Below the pieces are notes generated by a model that was not told the DNA's origin, ran no database searches, and saw nothing but the letters and a program-made list of their open reading frames with translations. Below, piece by piece: positions 12,765-19,085 of a DNA stretch of 19,846 nucleotides (positions are counted from its first letter, which is position 1; the number at the start of each line of letters is the position of its first letter). Source of the stretch: JAYEKL01 sp034660995 (GTDB taxonomy: Bacteria > Patescibacteriota > Minisyncoccia > JAHIHE01 > JAGLIN01); assembly GCA_034660995.1 (NCBI GenBank), contig JAYEKL010000029.1, positions 1 to 19,846 on the forward strand. Reading direction: 5' to 3'. Both the position numbers and the translations under genes were made by a program.

Positions 12765-13448
12765 ATGATTTCCTTTAAAAAGGTTTCAAAAATATATAAT
12801 GAGGATGGTTTTGCTTTAAAAGACATAAACTTTGAAATAAAAAAAGGTGAGTTTGTTTCAATTGTCGGACAAAGCGGAGCTGGAAAGTCAACTTTATTGA
12901 AGCTGATTTTTGCTGAAGAAAAACCAACACAAGGTAATGTTTCAATAAAGGGTAGAGATATAAGTAAAATAAAAAAAGGAAAACTTCCTATTCTTAGAAG
13001 GCATATAGGTGTTGTGTTTCAGGATTTCAAATTATTGAGTAGAAAAACTGTTTTTGAAAACGTTGCTTTCGCAATGGAGGTTTCTGGAAAATCAGATATT
13101 GAGATTAAAGAGGATGTTCCGCAAGTTTTAGAGATTGTTGGACTTACCAATAAAACCGATAGTTATGTCAATGAACTTTCTGGTGGTGAAAAACAAAGAG
13201 TTTCAATTGCTCGCGCTTTAGTACATCGACCTGATATAATAATCGCTGATGAACCGACCGGAAATTTGGATATTATTAATACATGGGATATTATTCAACT
13301 TCTTATGAAAATAAATCAATATGGGACAACAGTTGTTTTGGCGACTCATAATAGAGAAATAGTAAACTTAATTAATAAAAGAGTTATTACTATAGATAGA
13401 GGTAAAATATCCAGAGACCAAATGGAAAAAGGTAAATATTTAATATAG
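12765..13448 (+). CDS. ftsE: Cell division ATP-binding protein FtsE
   Basis: The 227-residue ABC-type ATPase has Walker A GQSGAGKSTLL (about 35-45), a Q-loop in VVFQDFKLL (about 84-92), the signature LSGGEKQRVSIARAL (about 139-153), Walker B IIIADEPTGNLD (about 159-170) and a switch His in ATHNRE (about 194-199). With FtsX it forms the membrane complex that couples ATP hydrolysis to peptidoglycan hydrolase activation at the septum. ftsX follows after 39 bases. No Shine-Dalgarno site is present; a TATAAT lies four bases before the ATG, but without a -35 element at the right distance. It would normally be next to prfB. Confidence 0.93.
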   Translation: MISFKKVSKIYNEDGFALKDINFEIKKGEFVSIVGQSGAGKSTLLKLIFAEEKPTQGNVSIKGRDISKIKKGKLPILRRHIGVVFQDFKLLSRKTVFENVAFAMEVSGKSDIEIKEDVPQVLEIVGLTNKTDSYVNELSGGEKQRVSIARALVHRPDIIIADEPTGNLDIINTWDIIQLLMKINQYGTTVVLATHNREIVNLINKRVITIDRGKISRDQMEKGKYLI

Positions 13449-13487
13449 GTAAATGCGTTAACTTTTAAAATGTTAAAATGAATTTAA

Positions 13488-14402
13488 ATGTTTATAAATA
13501 AAACAAGAAGAATTACGATTTCTGCGTTAAAAGATTTGTCTAGAAATCTATGGTTAAATATGGCAACTGTTATCATAATTGTTATAGCTCTTTTTACTAT
13601 AACGATGATGTTTGCTATTGACGCAGTCGGGAATCACGCTCTTGTCACGTTGCAAGAAAAAATAGACATTTCAATTCAGTTTAAGGATGATGCTGATGAA
13701 GTTAAAATATTAGAGCTTAAAAAAGATTTAGAAAATTTAGAAGAGATAAAAGCGGTTGAGTACATATCTAAAGAACAAGCCCTAATAGATTTTAAGGAAA
13801 CTCACAAAGATAATGAATATATAAACCAGTCAATAGAAGAGTTGGGGGAGAATCCGTTATTTGCCGTTTTGAATGTGAAGGCAAGTGATATAAGCAAATA
13901 TGATTTTATTAATGACTATGTGATTGGTAATGACAATTACAAAGGTATTATAGAAAAAGTAAACTACAAAGAAAATGAAAAGGCGATAGATAATCTTTCT
14001 AAGATTTTGGCGACTATACAGGACGGTATTGCTGGACTAACCATTCTTTTTGTTTTTATAAGTATTTTAACTGCGTTCAATACAATTCGTTTAGCTATGT
14101 ATGCCCATAAAGTAGAAATTGAGATTATGCGTTTGGTTGGAGCTAGTAATTGGTATATTAGAATGCCATTTATTATCCAAGGAGCTATTCTAGGATCATT
14201 GGGGTGTATTATAACTCTTGCCATTATTTCTCCGGTTGCTGTTTATATTTCTCCAAGAATTATACAATTTCTTCCTGGTTTTGATCTTTATATGTACTTT
14301 ATGAATAATTTTTTGAGTATTACATTGATGTTAGCTCTGATTGGAGTCGGTGTAGGAGTATTTAGTAGTCTTATTGCCATTAGAAGATACTTGAGAGTCT
14401 AA
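13488..14402 (+). CDS. ftsX: Cell division protein FtsX
   Basis: The 304-residue length and topology are typical. A cytoplasmic start is followed by the first membrane helix (about 22-46), an extracytoplasmic domain of about 120 residues, and three C-terminal helices (about 180-200, 227-253 and 270-297). The conserved EIEIMRLVGASNWYIRMPF with the following QG (about 209-230) is the FtsX/MacB-like coupling region that meets FtsE. The extracytoplasmic domain is where FtsX binds wall hydrolases or their activators in other bacteria. It is the second gene of the ftsE-ftsX pair and is closed by a terminator 16 bases downstream. Confidence 0.93.
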   Translation: MFINKTRRITISALKDLSRNLWLNMATVIIIVIALFTITMMFAIDAVGNHALVTLQEKIDISIQFKDDADEVKILELKKDLENLEEIKAVEYISKEQALIDFKETHKDNEYINQSIEELGENPLFAVLNVKASDISKYDFINDYVIGNDNYKGIIEKVNYKENEKAIDNLSKILATIQDGIAGLTILFVFISILTAFNTIRLAMYAHKVEIEIMRLVGASNWYIRMPFIIQGAILGSLGCIITLAIISPVAVYISPRIIQFLPGFDLYMYFMNNFLSITLMLALIGVGVGVFSSLIAIRRYLRV

Positions 14403-14417
14403 TCATTCTAACACTCT

Positions 14418-14442
14418 AACAAGTTTTTTACTTGTGTTTTTT
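14418..14442 (+). terminator. Terminator after ftsX
   Basis: ACAAGT/ACTTGT arms with a T5 loop are followed by GTTTTTT, a short rho-independent terminator for the ftsE-ftsX unit. Confidence 0.65.
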
Positions 14443-14460
14443 AATCTCTTCCGGGTATAA

Positions 14461-14527
14461 TTCCCCGCCCCTTGGGGCGTATCTTTATAATTCTAACAAA
14501 GATACCCCGTCTGCTTGCGGCGGGGGA
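14461..14527. repeat. G/C-rich inverted-repeat element
   Basis: The left arm begins CCCCGCC and ends GTATCTTT; the right arm begins AAAGATACCCC and ends GGCGGGG, with an 11-base AT-rich centre. Each arm contains its own small hairpin. It is a MITE-like palindrome unlike the other families here, and no convincing gene lies between ftsX and tRNA-Gln. Confidence 0.6.
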
Positions 14528-14650
14528 GTTTCATTGTCTTATATAGGAGGGTCTGCTGATTTTCTTATAATTCTCTTAAGTATTAAGTATATAGTATTCC
14601 TCCCAAGGCGGACAAGTAAGTATTAAGCATCCCACTTAATATTCTTCGAC

Positions 14651-14718
14651 CTTGTGGAGAAGCTTGTTCGCGCAAAACCTTATTTCACGCAATAGTTCTC
14701 CATAAAGTTGAACAATAT
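14651..14718. repeat. Inverted repeat TGGAGAA/TTCTCCA with a distant inverted copy
   Basis: TGGAGAA (14655-14661) pairs with TTCTCCA (14696-14702). The right edge, 14695-14718, recurs as a perfect 24-base reverse complement at 19709-19732. Confidence 0.65.
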
Positions 14719-14819
14719 AATAAGTAGTAGACTGTACATGTTAAAATGTTAATATGACTTTTTTAATAATGTTGATTAATTCTGCTTTACATGTTATAAG
14801 TCAGTGAATTGTTATTTAT

Positions 14820-14890
14820 TCGGAGATCGTCTAACGGTAGGACGGCAGGTTCTGGTCCTGCTAATCGGGGTTCGAGTCCCTGTCTCCGAA
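14820..14890 (+). tRNA. tRNA-Gln(CTG)
   Basis: The 71-base cloverleaf has acceptor arms TCGGAGA/TCTCCGA, anticodon stem GCAGG/CCTGC with loop TTCTGGT (anticodon CTG, reading CAG), and T-arm CGGGG-TTCGAGT-CCCTG. The U1-A72 first pair is also found in E. coli tRNA-Gln. CCA is not encoded. The 3' end is duplicated at 14982-15005. Confidence 0.92.
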
Positions 14891-14932
14891 CAAAAATGAA
14901 AATATGCCCATATGGGTATATTTTCATTTTTG
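14891..14932 (+). terminator. Terminator of tRNA-Gln (42-bp near-perfect palindrome)
   Basis: The 42 bases are palindromic except for one symmetric G/T position, so the RNA folds into a stem of about 19 pairs ending in a T-rich side. It starts one base after the tRNA. Confidence 0.75.
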
Positions 14933-14981
14933 TTTGCGGGATGTTGGATTTGAACCTCTTTCCGTTTCGGTACCGAGGTGC

Positions 14982-15005
14982 TTCGAGTCCCTGTCTCCGA
15001 ACAAA
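14982..15005 (+). repeat. Direct copy of the tRNA-Gln 3' end (att-like)
   Basis: The 24 bases are identical to 14871-14894, the T-loop-to-3'-end part of tRNA-Gln plus four flanking bases. The 87 bases between the copies hold the terminator and a decayed tRNA-like string on the minus strand (GGTTCAAATCC, then ACATCCCGC). No integrase gene is present. Confidence 0.75.
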
Positions 15006-15075
15006 TCAAAAAATAATTTCTTATTTAAAAAGTTATTTTTATATTTCAAGAGAGAGGCAAAATCTTTTTGAGGTA

Positions 15076-15103
15076 TTGACAATTTGTTATATTTATGTAT
15101 AGA
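15076..15103 (+). promoter_or_regulatory. Promoter for the 15134 gene
   Basis: TTGACA (15076-15081), 16 bases, then TATAGA (15098-15103). The expected start near 15110 gives a leader of about 24 nt containing the Shine-Dalgarno site. Confidence 0.65.
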
Positions 15104-15133
15104 TGGTTATATACGAGCAAGAAGGTAATAATA

Positions 15134-15430
15134 ATGAAATCAGAAACTACTTATCTTGAAAAAGAATATCTTAGAAAAATAACTGAGATATGGGAGGAAG
15201 GAGAGTTGGCAATTTCCAATAAGATAAAAGCTTCGATGAAAGTCATCGATAGCATTGATAATATAAAATTGTCAAAAAAAGTTCCATCTAATTTGGTGGA
15301 ATGCGCAAAGACAACCCTGAAGTCTACTTTGCTTCAGGAAATTGGAGAGAATACCAAAAGAGCGATTTTGGGTCCTGTCATCCCTACCAAAACTTTGGCC
15401 CAGAGAATTCTTTGGAGATTGCGAAATTGA
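15134..15430 (+). CDS. Unknown small helical protein (98 aa)
   Basis: I chose the ATG at 15134 because it follows a Shine-Dalgarno AAGAAGGT at normal spacing; an upstream in-frame ATG at 15095 lies inside the promoter. The 98-residue product is mainly helical and charged (KSETTYLEKEYLRKITEIW, then ISNKIKASMKVIDSI). Its C-terminal part is more basic (GPVIPTKTLAQRILWRLRN). There are no membrane segments and a single cysteine near residue 58. No family is recognised. It is transcribed alone from a TTGACA promoter and ended by a hairpin, next to the duplicated tRNA-Gln end, so it may be a recently acquired or independently controlled gene. Confidence 0.7.
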   Translation: MKSETTYLEKEYLRKITEIWEEGELAISNKIKASMKVIDSIDNIKLSKKVPSNLVECAKTTLKSTLLQEIGENTKRAILGPVIPTKTLAQRILWRLRN

Positions 15431-15436
15431 ATAGAC

Positions 15437-15490
15437 AAGGGATGATATTAGATCAAGCTAATTGAGATCAATACATCCTTTTATTTTTTT
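15437..15490 (+). terminator. Terminator after the 15134 gene
   Basis: AAGGGATG (15437-15444) pairs with CATCCTTT (15474-15481, one G-T pair), with inner GATC/GATC pairing, followed by a T-rich tract. Confidence 0.6.
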
Positions 15491-15604
15491 ATATTATATA
15501 ATATAAAGTTTGAATATGCGTACTTTTAGTTTAAAAAAATATATGGGTATTGATTTTGTTTGGAATATCCCTCATTCCTTGTTTTAAATAAGGTAAACAA
15601 TTAG

Positions 15605-15668
15605 TTTTTTTACATTTTAGTTTTTTTTAGTTTTTTTACTTGACAAAATCTGGAACTTGATATATATT
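15605..15668 (+). promoter_or_regulatory. Strong promoter with T-tract upstream region, for the 15722 gene
   Basis: TTGACA (15640-15645), exactly 17 bases, then TATATT (15663-15668). T-runs centred near 15608, 15616, 15624 and 15634 lie just upstream at close to helical spacing, as in an UP element or bent DNA. A start near 15675 would begin the RNA with a hairpin, TCTAAACA/TGTTTAGA (15676-15696). Confidence 0.75.
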
Positions 15669-15721
15669 GTGAAAGTCTAAACACTTTATGTTTAGAAATA
15701 AAGATGAAAGAGGCAGATAAA

Positions 15722-15991
15722 ATGAGTAAGAAAAGTATTTTTTGGATGAATAAGAAAAATCTTTCTGAGGAAGCTATTGAAGAATTAGAAAAGATTTTTG
15801 GAGAAATTAGTCTACATCAGTTAAGTGATCTCAAAAATCTCTTAACACAGACTGTGATGTTTGACTTAGCTGATATTATTGCTTTTCAGTTAGGTTCTTT
15901 GCCACCTGAATTGCAAGAAGAATGTCTCAAAAGGACACATATCACATATGAAATCGATGAAAACTTTGATTTTAAAAGATGGCAATTATGA
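15722..15991 (+). CDS. Unknown small acidic protein (89 aa)
   Basis: I chose the ATG at 15722 rather than the one at 15704 because AGAGG lies eight bases before it. The 89-residue product is acidic and predicted helical: an amphipathic stretch (LSEEAIEELEKIFGEISLHQLSDL), then a hydrophobic segment (TVMFDLADIIAFQLGSLPPELQ) too polar for a clear membrane helix, and an acidic-aromatic end (YEIDENFDFKRWQL). I recognise no domain. It has one of the strongest promoters in the window, a 5' hairpin and a terminator of its own, so it should be well expressed. It lies just upstream of the cold-shock-domain gene, which has the same kind of promoter. Confidence 0.7.
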   Translation: MSKKSIFWMNKKNLSEEAIEELEKIFGEISLHQLSDLKNLLTQTVMFDLADIIAFQLGSLPPELQEECLKRTHITYEIDENFDFKRWQL

Positions 15992-16005
15992 AAATGATCA
16001 ATTGT

Positions 16006-16052
16006 TCTGGAGTTGTGTGTATGATTTAGAACATGCATCTCCAGATTTTTTT
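16006..16052 (+). terminator. Terminator after the 15722 gene
   Basis: TCTGGAG and CTCCAGA are perfect 7-bp arms around a 26-base loop, followed directly by seven Ts. Confidence 0.7.
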
Positions 16053-16092
16053 AAGTCAGTAATAATTTTATAGATTTAGAAAAGATTTTTGA

Positions 16093-16224
16093 TTAAAAAC
16101 GTTCCAATATCGTTCCATAATCCGAACCAACCCCTCTTTTTTCAAAGAACTTGGCATTAATCCTATAAGCAATAGGATTAGACGCACTGGTTACACTATT
16201 TAGTATAACAGCACATTGTATCAT
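16093..16224 (-). CDS. Possible small protein on the minus strand (43 aa)
   Basis: The ATG at 16224 follows an AGGAG at a somewhat long 11-base spacing and opens a 43-codon frame to a TAA at 16095-16093. The peptide begins MIQCAVILNSVTSASNP and ends VGSDYGTILERF; its composition looks protein-like rather than low-complexity. The frame stays open about 30 codons farther upstream without a start. It fills the otherwise empty 407-base gap between two strongly promoted genes and points away from the cold-shock promoter. No family is recognised; it may be a small gene, a gene remnant, or chance. Confidence 0.35.
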   Translation of the reverse strand: MIQCAVILNSVTSASNPIAYRINAKFFEKRGVGSDYGTILERF

Positions 16225-16250
16225 AAATTCATCAACTCCTATGCAATTAG

Positions 16251-16305
16251 TTTTTTTTACAGGTTTTTTTACGGGGTTGACAGGAAATAAAATTTATGCT
16301 AGTTT
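16251..16305 (+). promoter_or_regulatory. Promoter of the cold-shock-domain gene
   Basis: TTGACA (16277-16282), 17 bases, then an extended -10 (TGC before TAGTTT, 16300-16305). Two T-runs (16251-16258 and 16264-16270) lie just upstream. The expected leader of about 87 nt contains CGAAT/ATTCG and AATGC/GCATT pairings, which could serve as a temperature-sensitive leader. Confidence 0.65.
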
Positions 16306-16398
16306 ATATAGGTAAGCTGTGCGTTATAAAGTAGAACATAAGTCGAATTCTGCAATGCGTTAAGTCTTGCATTTAATTCGTTTTTTATATATTCTCTT

Positions 16399-16614
16399 AT
16401 GAATGGTAAAATAAAGAAACTTACGGACAAGGGATTTGGATTTATCACACAATTTGATGATAATGGCCAAGCAATTGAGGGGAAAGACTTGTTCTTTCAC
16501 TCAAATGAACTTGTCGGTGTTACTTTTGATGAACTTAGAGAAGGTGATGAACTTACATTTGAGGTAACTGAATCTCCAAAAGGTCTAAATGCAACAAAAG
16601 TTTCTAGAGCATAA
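16399..16614 (+). CDS. Cold-shock-domain protein (CspA family)
   Basis: The 71-residue single-domain protein carries both RNA-binding motifs: RNP1 as DKGFGFI (10-16) and RNP2 as LFFHSNEL (31-38). It ends with the domain's last strand (ESPKGLNATKVSRA). These proteins bind single-stranded RNA and DNA and melt RNA structure, in cold adaptation or general RNA handling. There is no Shine-Dalgarno site, but the leader is long and can fold, as in cspA-type genes. It is transcribed alone between a TTGACA promoter and a strong terminator. Confidence 0.92.
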   Translation: MNGKIKKLTDKGFGFITQFDDNGQAIEGKDLFFHSNELVGVTFDELREGDELTFEVTESPKGLNATKVSRA

Positions 16615-16638
16615 GATATTTCTTATCTCAAGAATAAT

Positions 16639-16667
16639 AAAAACCGCAAATTATATTTGCGGTTTTT
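16639..16667 (+). terminator. Strong terminator after the cold-shock gene
   Basis: AAAAACCGCAAAT and ATTTGCGGTTTTT are perfect 13-bp arms with a 3-base loop; the right arm ends in a T-run. Confidence 0.85.
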
Positions 16668-16742
16668 ATATTTGGTGTTTAGTTTGTCATAATTTAGTTA
16701 TTTTGCTAAAATAAAGATAAATAAGACAATAAAAAAATAAAA

Positions 16743-17390
16743 ATGAAAACAAAAAAAAGTTTAGAATTAATATTGTATTTGTTTGTAGTGTTATTTGTAT
16801 TTTTTGTGTTATCATTTTTTATCTGTCATCCAGCGTCTTCTTTGTTTGGTCTGGCGTTAAGTGCGTTCATAATAAATATTCTGTGTGTTCTTTTTGCGAT
16901 GCTTTTTTGGTTTATCTCTCCTATCGGTGTTTTATTTTTTCTTGGCATAAAATTATCTTTTGACGAAAAGACTTCTACTGTAAGAAGAAATTTTGCTGTA
17001 CTATTGCAGTTTCTCTCATTTTTGTCATGGTCTTCTCTAATGTTTATCTTAATGGTTGTCTATATTGATTCTGTTTCGTATAAAATTTTGAACTTAGGAA
17101 GTGATATTTTAAATCTAGCAATTAAATCCGGATTTGGATTCGTGATTTTTATGTTTATTTTAATAGTTGCAGAGAAGAGGATGATTTCATTTCAAAAATA
17201 TGACTCAAAAAGGAAAAATAATAAAAACTTTAATAATAGCAATGAAACAAGAAGAAAAGGAAAAAGAGAAAAAGAAGAGAGCATTAAAATAGCAGGAATT
17301 GAAATTGGAGGAATAAAACGAAAAGTTAAACATAAACTCAAAGAAGATTTAAAAAAAATTGTTAACAAAGAGATAGACAGAAGGTTGTAA
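16743..17390 (+). CDS. Four-helix membrane protein with a basic C-terminal tail
   Basis: The 215-residue product has four hydrophobic segments (about 10-28, 33-68, 84-108 and 125-146). A strongly basic cytoplasmic tail follows from about 150, with low-complexity Lys/Arg/Asn/Glu (KRKNNKNFNNSNETRRKGKR) and a helical end (IKRKVKHKLKEDLKKIVNKE). The tail could bind nucleic acid or acidic lipids; this is only an inference from charge. I do not recognise the family. It begins 76 bases after the cold-shock terminator, so it needs its own promoter, which I cannot identify. No Shine-Dalgarno site is visible. Confidence 0.65.
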   Translation: MKTKKSLELILYLFVVLFVFFVLSFFICHPASSLFGLALSAFIINILCVLFAMLFWFISPIGVLFFLGIKLSFDEKTSTVRRNFAVLLQFLSFLSWSSLMFILMVVYIDSVSYKILNLGSDILNLAIKSGFGFVIFMFILIVAEKRMISFQKYDSKRKNNKNFNNSNETRRKGKREKEESIKIAGIEIGGIKRKVKHKLKEDLKKIVNKEIDRRL

Positions 17391-17395
17391 TAAAC

Positions 17396-17429
17396 TAAAT
17401 TGTTCTATTGTCAAATTGTTAGACAATTT
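17396..17429. repeat. ATTGTTCT-type spacer repeat
   Basis: ATTGTTCTATTGTC is followed by the hairpin AAATTGT-TAG-ACAATTT (17413-17429). It belongs to the same family as at 1498, 8013 and 19002. Confidence 0.5.
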
Positions 17430-17442
17430 ATTGATAAGAATT

Positions 17443-17478
17443 GTCATTCTGATCCGCCAGCTGGCGGATCAGAATGAC
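17443..17478. repeat. 36-bp perfect palindrome
   Basis: The two 18-base halves are exact reverse complements with no loop, each beginning GTCATTCTGATCCGCCAG. Its right edge supplies the ATG at 17474 that would extend the next gene, which argues against that start. Confidence 0.85.
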
Positions 17479-17503
17479 GCACTTAATTTTTAACACAAAC
17501 AAT

Positions 17504-18031
17504 ATGGCGATATTAAAGAGTTTTCAAAATTTACTTGAAAAAAATAATATTAAATATGAAATTATAGATCATAAGACTGTTTATACTGCCTTTGATAATG
17601 CTGAAACACAGCATCTAAAACCGCAAGAAGTTGTTAAAACTTTAGTAATGAAAATAGATGCAAAAAAATATGTTTTAGCCTTAATTCCTGCTAATAAAAA
17701 TTTGGATAAGAAAAAGTTTTTAAAAGAGATAAATAAATGGCTTAAGAAAGAGGAAGAGAAAGTAGTTAAGTCTGTTGAATTTGCCAAAGAAGCTTGGATG
17801 AAAAAAAATGTAAAAGGCAAGATTGGGGCAACCGTACCGATTGGTTCTTTATCTAAGATGGCGACTTTTATTGATAGAAGTTTGTTGAAAAATAAAAATT
17901 TGATTATTAATACAGGAGATTACAAAAAATCCGTAAAGTTAACAACTAAGAAATTTTTAGGATTAGAAGAAATGATTGCAGGGAGTTTTTCGGAAGCAAA
18001 GAAAAAAGCAAAATCCAAGAAAAAGAGATAA
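17504..18031 (+). CDS. YbaK/EbsC-type aminoacyl-tRNA deacylase
   Basis: The 175-residue product matches the YbaK/aminoacyl-tRNA editing fold. The N-terminal helix LKSFQNLLEKNNIKYEIIDH (about 4-23) leads to TVYTAFDNAE, then the conserved PQEVVKTLVMK (about 41-51) with its catalytic-type lysine, then KYVLALIPAN. A Gly/Pro loop follows in KIGATVPIGS. Such proteins hydrolyse mischarged tRNAs (Cys-tRNA-Pro, Ala-tRNA-Pro and similar). The substrate of this one cannot be read from the sequence. The C-terminus has a short basic extension (EAKKKAKSKKKR), perhaps for RNA binding. I prefer the ATG at 17504, because the one ten codons earlier lies inside the palindrome repeat. Confidence 0.85.
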   Translation: MAILKSFQNLLEKNNIKYEIIDHKTVYTAFDNAETQHLKPQEVVKTLVMKIDAKKYVLALIPANKNLDKKKFLKEINKWLKKEEEKVVKSVEFAKEAWMKKNVKGKIGATVPIGSLSKMATFIDRSLLKNKNLIINTGDYKKSVKLTTKKFLGLEEMIAGSFSEAKKKAKSKKKR

Positions 18032-18092
18032 GATTAATTTTCAAAGAGTCAATTTTTTTTATTGAATTTAACTGAGATAAAAATAGTTATAA

Positions 18093-18205
18093 TTTCAAAT
18101 ACCAAAGTTTAAATATCAAACCAATGACAAATATCAAAATTCAAAAGCTTTTTGGCATTTTGATTTTTGGTTTGATTTGGAATAATTTGAGTTTTGAAAT
18201 TTGGA
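18093..18205. repeat. Imperfect inverted repeat of CAAATATCAAA / TTTGATTTTTGG type
   Basis: The left half is rich in CAAA, ATCAAA and ATTCAAAA; the right half is its rough reverse complement (TTTTGG, TTTGATTTGG, TTTTGAAATTTGG), folding around GCTTTTTGGC. It ends just before the scpA start. Repeats of this AT-rich type are frequent in Patescibacteria spacers. Confidence 0.6.
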
Positions 18206-18218
18206 TTTAAAAGAAAGT

Positions 18219-18944
18219 ATGTCATATATTGTCAAAGCGAGTCATTATCAAAGTCAGGAAAAAATATTTGAAGGTCCATTGGATTTGCTTTTGGAGTTGA
18301 TTGAAAAAGAAAAGCTAGACATTACAGAGGTTTCTTTGGCTCAAGTCGCCAATCAATTTTTAGAATATTTGGAAACAACTCAAGGAATAAGTCCAGAAAA
18401 TCTAGCTGATTTTTTGTTAATTGGAGGAAAATTAATTCTTATAAAGTCAAAAGTAATTCTTCCAATGTTAGAGTTAGAAAAAGAAGAGGAAGAAGATATA
18501 GAAGAATTAAAAGCAAGACTTAGAGAGTATCAAAGATTTAAAGAGATTTCAAAGGAAATAAAAGCTTTGGCAGTCAGAAAGGAAATGTTTTTTTCAAAGC
18601 AAAGTTATTCTGGAATGCGAACGGTGTTTTGTCCGCCCAAAAATGTTATAGCGTTTGATTTAAAGGAAGCATTGGAGAATGTTTTGAATAAATTGCCTAA
18701 GGTTGAAAATCTTGCGAAACGAACTATAAAAGATGTAGTTTCTATGAAGGATAAAATTAAGTATATAAAGGAAAGTCTTACCAGGAGAATGGAAATGACT
18801 TTTACGGAAGCTGCTAGTGATACTAAAAACAAAATTGAAGTAATTATAACTTTTCTTGCTATACTTGAACTTGTAAGAAAAAGTACGGTTACTATAGAAC
18901 AAAATGATATGTTTGGGGAAATAAAGATAAAGAAATCGTCTTAA
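18219..18944 (+). CDS. scpA: Segregation and condensation protein A
   Basis: ScpA is the kleisin that bridges the SMC heads and binds ScpB in the bacterial condensin. The 241-residue product has the diagnostic N-terminal block FEGPLDLLLELIEKEKLDI (about 17-35), then SLAQVANQFLEYLE and LADFLLIGGKLILIKSKVILP (about 61-81). An acidic linker (EKEEEEDIEELKARL) leads to a winged-helix C-terminus (VIITFLAILELVRKSTVTIEQ, about 205-225). I start at the ATG at 18219; an in-frame TTG six codons earlier falls in the repeat just upstream. scpB follows after 141 bases, the usual pairing, but here with a repeat-filled spacer. Confidence 0.92.
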   Translation: MSYIVKASHYQSQEKIFEGPLDLLLELIEKEKLDITEVSLAQVANQFLEYLETTQGISPENLADFLLIGGKLILIKSKVILPMLELEKEEEEDIEELKARLREYQRFKEISKEIKALAVRKEMFFSKQSYSGMRTVFCPPKNVIAFDLKEALENVLNKLPKVENLAKRTIKDVVSMKDKIKYIKESLTRRMEMTFTEAASDTKNKIEVIITFLAILELVRKSTVTIEQNDMFGEIKIKKSS

Positions 18945-19001
18945 TTATATTACATTTTATTTACTTTAAGTAATAGAAAAATAGAAGAGATTAAAGATAA
19001 A

Positions 19002-19062
19002 ATTGCTCTATTGCTCTATTGCTAAATTGTTAGAATCTAAATAAATATAGCAATACAGCAAT
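19002..19062. repeat. ATTGCTCT-type spacer repeat with inverted copies
   Basis: ATTGCTCTATTGCTCTATTG is followed about 25 bases later by inverse units (AGCAATACAGCAAT, 19049-19062), able to form a hairpin between scpA and scpB. Confidence 0.6.
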
Positions 19063-19085
19063 AAAATAACATAACGATATATAAC

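Noticed and set aside
14432..14626. 64-codon forward frame between ftsX and tRNA-Gln
   Set aside because: It runs through the G/C-rich inverted-repeat element and the ftsX terminator, and its product is just translated repeat with no family features.
14812..15009. 65-codon minus-strand frame across tRNA-Gln
   Set aside because: Its SETGTRTPISRTRTCRP-type sequence is the familiar antisense translation of a tRNA 3' half. It appears twice because the tRNA end is duplicated.
14809..15102. 97-codon forward frame across tRNA-Gln
   Set aside because: It is a translation of the tRNA, its terminator hairpin and the duplicated tRNA end; not a gene.
15095..15133. Earlier ATG for the 15134 gene
   Set aside because: It lies next to or inside the -10 region of that gene's promoter, and the ATG at 15134 has a proper Shine-Dalgarno site.
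17474..17503. Earlier ATG for the YbaK-type gene
   Set aside because: It falls in the 36-bp palindrome, and family alignment begins after the ATG at 17504.
18201..18218. TTG start for scpA
   Set aside because: It lies in the AT-rich repeat; the ATG at 18219 leaves the normal distance to the conserved FEGPLDLLL block.
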